Shown here piece after piece: positions 34,181-40,118 of a DNA stretch of 40,118 nucleotides (the stretch's first letter is position 1; each line of letters starts with the position of its first letter). This stretch comes from Betaproteobacteria bacterium (lineage in GTDB: Bacteria > Pseudomonadota > Gammaproteobacteria > Burkholderiales > Burkholderiaceae_C), in contig JAHECB010000008.1 in assembly GCA_024641925.1 (NCBI GenBank), positions 1 through 40,118 on the forward strand, given 5' to 3'. The position numbers and the translations under genes were made by a program. The notes under the pieces were generated by a model. The model was not told the DNA's origin and made no database searches. It saw only the letters and a program-made list of their open reading frames with translations.

Positions 34181-36664
34181 TCAATTTCCAACCATTCGCC
34201 GCTGCGCTCCAGGGCCCCATTGACGGGCCAGCACGAGGGACAGCAGGGCTATCACGGAAAAAGCCGCGGCCACGATTGCCAGGTCGGTGACGTGCAGGGG
34301 CTTCAGATTCAGCAAGCCGCTGACCGCCGGGATCTGGACCAGCAAGCCCAGGGAGGCGAGCGTGCCCGCGACCAGCCAGCGCGCAACAGCCTGGCGCAGC
34401 CTCGTCAGGCCCGTCGTGATGCCGGCACTGGCCACCAGCAGCACGGTCAGCGCCATGGCGCGCGCGTGCTCCACGTTGTGGTCAGCGCCCAGCGCGTGCA
34501 GGTAGCTCCACACCACGGCCAGACCCACAAGGCCGCCAACCAGGACGATCTGCATCCAGGCCACAGCCGAAAAAAAGCGGGCCCGTCGCTGGCGCTGCAC
34601 CGGCGCCAGCGGACCGGCCAGCGGCAGATCCTGAAAAGCCAGCATTGCCGTCGGATGGATGACAAGCTCAAACCAAACGATATGGATCGGCAAGAACAAC
34701 AACGGCAGCCCCATCAGGGGGATCGCGGTCGCCCCGATCACCAGCGGCAGGTGCACCAACAGCAGGTAGGCAAAGGCCAGCCGCAAGTTCTGGAAAAGCT
34801 GGCGGCCTTCAGCGACGGCATCAACGATGGTCCTGAAGTTGTCGTCGAGCAGCACCACCGATGCCACTTCACGCGCGCTGCGTGTGCCGCGCTCGCCCAT
34901 GGCCACGCCGACATCAGCCAGCCGAAGCGCGGGTACGTCGTTGACACCGTCGCCCGTCACGGCAACCAATTCTCCCTGGGCCTGCAGCGCCTGCACCAGC
35001 GCAAGCTTCTGCGGCGGCGTGGCCCGCGCCACCACGTCCAGCCCTTCATGGGCGTTCAGCACAGCGGCGGCATCGTCCTGCGGCTCGAGCACGATGACGG
35101 TCGGCTCGGCACCACCGAGCCCGATCTCGCGCGCAATCGCCACCGCCGTCGCTGGATGATCCCCTGTGACCATGATGACGCGCATGCCAGCCGCCGTGCA
35201 GTCGGCGATAGCCTCGCGCACCCCGTCACGTACCGGATCCGCGAAGGCCAGCAAACCCGCAAACTGGAAACCTTGTTCAGGCTCGACATCGATGGATTCG
35301 CCAGCTGGCAAGCTGCGCCGGGCGCAGGCGATGACTTTATGTCCGGACTTGGCGTAGTCGTCAACACGCGCGAGCCAGGCGGCGCGCGCCGACTCGGACA
35401 ATTCACAGCCGGACAACACGGTTTCGGGCGCACCTTTGGTGAACGCCACCACATCGCCGGCGGCGAGGCGCCAGAGCACCGTCTCTCGTCGCCGGGCTTC
35501 TGTGAACGGGAAATCCGCCAGCCGTTCCGCGGGCGGCAGCGGCCCTGCCTCTCCGTGCAGCGCCTGATCAAGCGGGTCGCCACTGTCCGGCCGGGCGGCA
35601 AACGCGGCCACCTGCAACATCGACGCTTTGTCCTGCCCGTCGGCGGGTGTCTGGTGGGCCAGCACCAGCGACCCTGCCGTGATGGTGCCCGTCTTGTCCG
35701 ACACGATGCAGGTGATGCGACCGATGTTCTCCACCGCAACGGCTCGCCGTACCAAGGCCTTCTTGCGTGCCAGTCGAAAGACACCCACGCCCAGAAAGAA
35801 GGTGTAGACGACCGGGAACTCCTCGGGCAGCGCAGCCACCGCCAGCGTGACCGCACTGAGGATCGCATCGACCCACCCGTGACCGTGCCACAGCCTGACC
35901 GCGGCGAGCACAAGGCACATGACCACGGCGATGCCGATCAGCACAGCAACCAGCTCGCCGATGGCCTTCTGCAATGGCGTCGCGGCACGGCTGCCCTCGG
36001 TGGCGGAACGCACGATTTCGCCGTAACGTGTTTCGCTGCCGATGCAGAGGACGCGAAACCGCGCCGTCCCGGTCAACAGGCGTGTCCCTGCAGCGCACCA
36101 GCGCTCTTCCGATGCGCTGGCAGGCAGCAGCGCGCCGGGCTCGAGTGGCCGCTTGGCCACCGGCAACGACTCGCCGGTCAGGGTCGATTCGTCCACCTGC
36201 AGACCGTCACCGGACAGCAAGACGCCATCGGCCGGGAAGTACTCGCCCGGCCTCACCTCCGCCAAGTCGCCTGGTACCAGTTCCCGCGACGGGATGCTGC
36301 GCCACTGCCCGTCGCGCAGCACCTGTGCCGAGCTGGCCAGACGGCTCGCCAGCCCCGCGGCAGACGCCGTGGTGCGCCGGTGCAGGTAAGCATCCATGCC
36401 GATCAGCGGCACCAGCGCGACAAGCAGTACCAAGGACTCCGTGACCTGCCCCAGCACGCCGAACAGGCCCGCCGTGAGCACCAGGAACCACAACATCGGG
36501 TCGCGCAGGGTGTCGCGGGCGACGACGAGCCAACCACTGGCCGCCGGCGCCACGATGTCGTTGAAGCCGTGCATACGCTGCGCTTCGACCTGCGCCAGGC
36601 TCAGGCCCACGGCGCCCGACGCCAAGGTGGGCAGTCTGTCGAGCGGGACGGGGCGCTGGCTCAT
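34181..36664 (-). CDS. P-type cation-transporting ATPase, atypical metal site
   Basis: About 827 aa (833 if the GTG at 36682 is used). Complete P-type core: LTGESLPVAK, phosphorylation motif IVSDKTGTIT, TKGAPETVLSG, MVTGDHPATA and VTGDGVNDVPALRLADVGVAM. It differs from the ATPase at 2921. TM4 has PEEFP instead of PEGLP. TM6 reads IVWFELVIHPTAMLAF, with no equivalent of the SERCA Asn796/Thr799/Asp800 triad. The ion is therefore not readable; protons, monovalent or transition metal ions are all possible. No heavy-metal-binding N-terminal domain (CxxC) is present. The start is uncertain because neither ATG 36664 nor GTG 36682 has a clear ribosome site. It probably shares a transcript with the hydrolase-like gene. 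Confidence 0.88.
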   Translation of the reverse strand: MSQRPVPLDRLPTLASGAVGLSLAQVEAQRMHGFNDIVAPAASGWLVVARDTLRDPMLWFLVLTAGLFGVLGQVTESLVLLVALVPLIGMDAYLHRRTTASAAGLASRLASSAQVLRDGQWRSIPSRELVPGDLAEVRPGEYFPADGVLLSGDGLQVDESTLTGESLPVAKRPLEPGALLPASASEERWCAAGTRLLTGTARFRVLCIGSETRYGEIVRSATEGSRAATPLQKAIGELVAVLIGIAVVMCLVLAAVRLWHGHGWVDAILSAVTLAVAALPEEFPVVYTFFLGVGVFRLARKKALVRRAVAVENIGRITCIVSDKTGTITAGSLVLAHQTPADGQDKASMLQVAAFAARPDSGDPLDQALHGEAGPLPPAERLADFPFTEARRRETVLWRLAAGDVVAFTKGAPETVLSGCELSESARAAWLARVDDYAKSGHKVIACARRSLPAGESIDVEPEQGFQFAGLLAFADPVRDGVREAIADCTAAGMRVIMVTGDHPATAVAIAREIGLGGAEPTVIVLEPQDDAAAVLNAHEGLDVVARATPPQKLALVQALQAQGELVAVTGDGVNDVPALRLADVGVAMGERGTRSAREVASVVLLDDNFRTIVDAVAEGRQLFQNLRLAFAYLLLVHLPLVIGATAIPLMGLPLLFLPIHIVWFELVIHPTAMLAFQDLPLAGPLAPVQRQRRARFFSAVAWMQIVLVGGLVGLAVVWSYLHALGADHNVEHARAMALTVLLVASAGITTGLTRLRQAVARWLVAGTLASLGLLVQIPAVSGLLNLKPLHVTDLAIVAAAFSVIALLSLVLARQWGPGAQRRMVGN

Positions 36665-36842
36665 GGCGATCGAGTCTGGCACAAGCGCGAGCCGTTGCGG
36701 CCTTTGCGCGCGTTCAGCGCAACTGCGTCAACGGCCGGCGCGTGAACGGAACTTGCGTGGCCTCAATCGCGCGCTGTCGCTCGTCTTCTACATTGATCTT
36801 TCGCCGCGCACAGTGCGCGACGGTAGCAAGAAGGGAGCCAGC

Positions 36843-37079
36843 ATGTCATCGTCTTACTCATCGGGTCTGGCCTTTGAAGGATGGGGCGACCCGTCGCCAG
36901 GGCTGGAGACCGATCGTCAGGCCCTGGCCCGCCAGTTCCGTCTGTGCCGGCATGCCCATGGGCCGCACCATTGGCTGTCCGGCATGGCCGAGCAGATGCA
37001 GGCCTTTGCAGTGCCCCGCGTGGTCTCGTTGCTGTTGGCAGCGCTGTGGCTGCTGAGCTGCGTCTGGCTGCTGACTTGA
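36843..37079 (+). CDS. Small tail-anchored-like membrane protein (78 aa)
   Basis: ATG 36843 follows AAGGGAG at good spacing. The N-terminal 55 residues are polar with His/Gly (CRHAHGPHHWLSG). Residues 57-77 (VPRVVSLLLAALWLLSCVWLL) form one C-terminal membrane helix. It ends 4 bp before the large glucan-synthase-like gene, which lacks a good ribosome site of its own, so coupling is likely. No family is recognised; it may assist or tether the neighbouring membrane enzyme. Confidence 0.65.
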   Translation: MSSSYSSGLAFEGWGDPSPGLETDRQALARQFRLCRHAHGPHHWLSGMAEQMQAFAVPRVVSLLLAALWLLSCVWLLT

Positions 37080-37083
37080 CACG

Positions 37084-40000
37084 ATGGCGGCCGGGTTTGG
37101 GGCGCAGGTGGTGCCTGCTGCCATCCTGGCCTTGCCAGGATTGCGGGCCGAGACGCGCGCACTGCTGCAAGCCCAGTCCGCGCCGATACCGCCACCCGTG
37201 CGCGCTGAGTTGTTCGGAGCCGAACGTCTGCGCCAGCACGGTGTCAGCCTGGCCAAGTCGCAGCCGGTTGAGCGCCGCACCGGCTGGCGCCGCCAACAGC
37301 GCGCGCCAGCGTTTTTCCCCAGGGTAGCGAACAATCTGCACGGTATCGAGCGCGCCCGCGCCTACCTGGCCGCGTCCGACGCCGACAGCGAGGCCCTGCG
37401 GCCCGCCGCCGAGTGGCTGCTGGACAACTGCCACCTGATCGAGGCGCAGGCGTCAGAGATTCGCAACGACATGCCGCACGGCTATTACGCGGCGCTGCCC
37501 AAGCTGCGCAGCCCGCCGTTGACGGGACTGCCTCGGGTGTACGGCATCGTCTGGGCTTACGTGGCGCACAGCGATTCCAACTTTGACGCTGCGCTGCTGA
37601 CTCAGCTGCTGGATGCCTACCAGACTGTGGACACGCTGACACTGGGCGAACTGTGGGCGGTGCCCACCACCTTGCGTGTGGTGTTGCTGGAAAACCTGGC
37701 ACGGCTGGCCGAGTCTGCCGCCTGCCACCAAGCCGCGCAGGAGCTGGCCGACCTGTGTTGCGACGAGACCGCCGCACCGACGCTGGAAACCATTGAAGCG
37801 GTGCATGCCTGGCTGGCAGACCGGCAACTGGACACGGTGTTCCTGGCCCAGATGATCGCCCGTACGCGGGGACGGCACGACGCGGCGGCGGCAACTTGGT
37901 CGGACTGGCTGGCGCAGCGGGCACCCGACCCCGAGGCCGTGCTGGTGACCACGCACGAATTGCTGGCCGCCGACAACGTCAGTGTGCGCAATGCGGTGTC
38001 GGCGCTGCATGCCATCAACAACCTGACCTGGCGCACGCTGATCGAGCAGGTCAGTGCGGTGAACCAGCTGATCCGGCAGATGCCGGGTTTTGTCGCCGAC
38101 AGCGAGATGACCCAGGACCAGTGTGTGCACGAGATCGAGCGCCTGGCCCGACGCTTCAAACGCACCGAGCTGGCGGTAGCGCAGCAGGTGCAGGCGCTGG
38201 CCCGTGCACAGACACCGTCGCCATCGGCCGGCGGCGGCCCCGCTTACTGGTTGATCGGTGAAGGGCGGCTGCCGTTGGTGCGGGCCCTGGGTGGGCCGCA
38301 TGCGCAGCTTGAGCGCCCGCTGGTACGCTGGCTGCGCCGCACACGCGGCCTGCTGTATGCGGCGGCCTTGGCTATTGGCACGGCACTGGTGTTGAGCGCC
38401 GTGACCAGCGGGCTGAGCTGGCAACGTCTGACGGTGCTGGCCACGCTGGGCCTGGCCGCGTTGGCGGCGTTTGAGATCACGGTATCACTGGTCAACCGCA
38501 CGCTGGCCGAACTGGTGCGTGTGCATCGCCTGCCCCGTGTGGCACTGGACGATGGCCTGGGCTCGCAGCACCGCACCCTGGTGGTCGTGCCGTGCTTGCT
38601 GACGTCGCCGCACGAGGTGGAGGCCCTGAGTCGGCAGCTGGAACAGCATTACCTGTCCAACCCCGAGCAGCACACGCGTTTTGCCCTGCTCAGTGACTGG
38701 CCCGACGCCGCCCAGCGCCAGACCGATGCCGACGCCGGGCTGCTGGAAGCAGCCCGCCAGGCGATCCACACGCTGAACCAGCGCTACCCGTCAGCGGTCG
38801 ACGCGGCCCCGCGTTTTGGCTTGCTGCACCGCCAGCGCACCTGGAACGCCAGCGAAAACGCCTGGCTGGGCTGGGAGCGCAAGCGCGGCAAGCTGGAACA
38901 ACTGATCACGGCACTGGCCGACAGCGCCGCGCCGCACGAAGTGCCGTTTGTCGACCTGGGGCCCATCAGCAGCCTGGGCGAAGACGTGCACTATGTCGTC
39001 ACGCTGGACAGCGACACCATGATGCCGCCGGGCACGCTTCGGCAGCTGGTGGCCATTGCCGCGCACCCCTTGAACCGCCCACAGGTCGACCCCGACACCC
39101 AGCGGGTCGTGGCCGGCTACGGCATTCTGCAACCCGGACTCGCGGCACCGCTGCCGCGTGACGAAGAGGTCACCGCATTTGGTTGGCTGTTTGCCGGCCC
39201 CTGGGGCTTTGACGTCTACAGCGCGGGCAGTTCCGAGGTCTTCCAGGACGTTTTCGGCCAGGGCCGCTTCAGTGGCAAGGGCCTGCTTGACGTGCAAGCC
39301 ATCAACCAGTCGCTGCGCGGCCGCATCCCGGAAAACAGCCTGCTCAGCCACGACCTCTACGAAGGCCTTTGGGCCCGCACCGCGCACCTCAGCGACGTGC
39401 TGCTGGTGGAGTCGGCACCGATGCTGCCGGACGTGGCCAACGCGCGCCTGCACCGCTGGACACGCGGTGACTGGCAGTTGCTGCCGCTGCTGCGCGTGGC
39501 GCTGCAAGGCCGGGTCGGTGCACTGAACCTGTGGAAGATGGTGGACAACCTGCGGCGTTCGCTGCTGGCGCCGGCCAGCCTGCTGTTCCTGTGGCTGAGC
39601 CTGGCCACGGACACGCTGGCACCCTGGGCAGCGCTGGCGCTGACGGCAGCGGCCTTTGGCCTGGGCCCGCTGATCGGCGCGCTGGCCGGGCTGCTGCCGC
39701 CTCGGCGCGATCTGGCGCTGCGGCACTTTCTGCACGAAGGGGGCACCGACCTGGCGCGTGCACTGGGCGGCACGGTCTGGCACCTGGCCACGTTGCCGCT
39801 GGCCGCCGCGCGCGACGCCGACGCCATCGTGCGCACGCTGTGGCGCCTGGCCGTCAGCCACCGGCACCTGCTGGAATGGACCACGGCGGCCCAGGCCCAG
39901 GCCCGTGCGCTGCAGGCGTCGCAGGGGGTGTGGCGCCGCCATGCCGGTGTCAGCCTGTTGTCGCTGGTCTGGACAGCCAGCGCCGCCGCCATGCCTGGCG

Positions 40001-40118
40001 CCCACTTGCCGTGGCTGCTGGTGGTGGGCGCCATCTGGATGCTGACGCCCTTGTGGCTGTGGCTGGGCAGCCGGCCGTTGCCGGCGCGCCACCGACCGCC
40101 ACCCCTTGAGCCCGAGGA
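37084..40118 (+). CDS. NdvB-like cyclic beta-1,2-glucan synthase, N-terminal part (runs off the window)
   Basis: An open frame of at least 1011 codons with no stop before the window end. The N-terminal ~400 residues show the family pattern ELFGAERLRQHGVSLA, PAAEWLLDNCHLIEAQ, LPRVYGIVWAYVAHSDSNFD and LGELWAVPTTLRVVLLENL. About residues 421-470 hold two membrane segments. A glycosyltransferase-like domain follows (LVVVPCLLTS about 499, DxD-type TLDSDTMMPPG about 640, LSHDLYEGLWAR and HRWTRGDWQLLPLL about 790). Further membrane segments begin at about residue 825. The usual GH94-type phosphorylase half would lie beyond the window. Such enzymes make cyclic glucans for the periplasm or cell surface. 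ATG 37084 is 4 bp after the 78-aa gene. Confidence 0.88.
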   Translation, partial: MAAGFGAQVVPAAILALPGLRAETRALLQAQSAPIPPPVRAELFGAERLRQHGVSLAKSQPVERRTGWRRQQRAPAFFPRVANNLHGIERARAYLAASDADSEALRPAAEWLLDNCHLIEAQASEIRNDMPHGYYAALPKLRSPPLTGLPRVYGIVWAYVAHSDSNFDAALLTQLLDAYQTVDTLTLGELWAVPTTLRVVLLENLARLAESAACHQAAQELADLCCDETAAPTLETIEAVHAWLADRQLDTVFLAQMIARTRGRHDAAAATWSDWLAQRAPDPEAVLVTTHELLAADNVSVRNAVSALHAINNLTWRTLIEQVSAVNQLIRQMPGFVADSEMTQDQCVHEIERLARRFKRTELAVAQQVQALARAQTPSPSAGGGPAYWLIGEGRLPLVRALGGPHAQLERPLVRWLRRTRGLLYAAALAIGTALVLSAVTSGLSWQRLTVLATLGLAALAAFEITVSLVNRTLAELVRVHRLPRVALDDGLGSQHRTLVVVPCLLTSPHEVEALSRQLEQHYLSNPEQHTRFALLSDWPDAAQRQTDADAGLLEAARQAIHTLNQRYPSAVDAAPRFGLLHRQRTWNASENAWLGWERKRGKLEQLITALADSAAPHEVPFVDLGPISSLGEDVHYVVTLDSDTMMPPGTLRQLVAIAAHPLNRPQVDPDTQRVVAGYGILQPGLAAPLPRDEEVTAFGWLFAGPWGFDVYSAGSSEVFQDVFGQGRFSGKGLLDVQAINQSLRGRIPENSLLSHDLYEGLWARTAHLSDVLLVESAPMLPDVANARLHRWTRGDWQLLPLLRVALQGRVGALNLWKMVDNLRRSLLAPASLLFLWLSLATDTLAPWAALALTAAAFGLGPLIGALAGLLPPRRDLALRHFLHEGGTDLARALGGTVWHLATLPLAAARDADAIVRTLWRLAVSHRHLLEWTTAAQAQARALQASQGVWRRHAGVSLLSLVWTASAAAMPGAHLPWLLVVGAIWMLTPLWLWLGSRPLPARHRPPPLEPE

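Noticed and set aside
38791-40092. Long minus-strand open frame of 433 codons opposite the glucan synthase (and similar long antisense frames over ppsA, the E2 gene and the second P-type ATPase)
   Set aside because: Translations are rich in Arg, His and Gln with no motif, typical of antisense frames in GC-rich genes, and the opposite strand holds clear families.

Overview
The window looks like a chromosomal segment of a GC-rich betaproteobacterium, most likely Burkholderiales/Comamonadaceae-like. This is inferred from codon use and the style of the encoded proteins, since there is no rRNA or other phylogenetic marker. I see no tRNA or rRNA gene, no insertion sequence, no phage and no CRISPR array. 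The content is stress, energy and envelope accessory genes, several of them visibly decaying.

Layout. 1-1644 (minus): a NarX-type histidine kinase with a degenerate ATP-binding domain, followed directly by a broken cheB-like gene. 1939-5695 (plus): a CaCA Na+/Ca2+-type exchanger overlapping a SERCA-like P-type ATPase. 5704-9546 (minus): PEP synthase and an exported/membrane protein with a bactofilin-like repeat region. 9547-10480: fossils of a CBS-like domain and a cytochrome c. 10463-15997 (minus): a tight operon acsA - E1alpha - E1beta - E2 - acyl carrier protein, with a perfect FNR box (TTGACAGACGTCAA) upstream. 16083-18600: a host-attachment-family protein, a CDP-archaeol-synthase-like protein and a metallophosphoesterase. 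18886-19117: a frameshifted Hsp20 fossil. 19535-21112: a Tat-exported CueO-like multicopper oxidase with a tandem Gly-Met repeat. 21196-25155 (minus): an unfamiliar three-gene set (62-aa membrane protein, 241-aa two-repeat protein, 979-aa Asp-box propeller protein). 25569-29821: a DUF2934 protein, a universal stress protein, a PaaK/F390-synthetase-like adenylating enzyme, a 67-aa protein and a cyclopropane fatty acid synthase. 29902-33427: a cysteine-poor Crp/Fnr regulator divergent from a PAS histidine kinase/NarL-type regulator pair preceded by a translationally coupled 38-codon ORF. 33468-36664 (minus): an alpha/beta hydrolase lacking its catalytic Ser and His, and a second, different P-type ATPase. 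36843-40118 (plus): a 78-aa membrane protein and the first ~1010 codons of an NdvB-like cyclic glucan synthase that runs off the window.

How it may work together (inference). FNR-type half-sites recur before the acs-PDH-ACP operon (perfect), the universal stress gene and the 67-aa gene (one mismatch each), and beside the Hsp20 fossil (one mismatch). The Fnr-like regulator encoded here keeps the E..SR recognition residues for TTGA half-sites but has no Fe-S cysteines. The segment therefore reads as a low-oxygen/stress island: acetate and pyruvate activation to acetyl-CoA, PEP synthesis, cation pumping, membrane-lipid modification, copper oxidation and stress proteins.

At least three genes (cheB, cytochrome c, hsp20) are fossils, and two intact ORFs (the first kinase and the hydrolase) have lost residues essential for catalysis, so the island appears to be eroding or being repurposed. 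The best candidate for something undescribed is the 21196-25155 operon.
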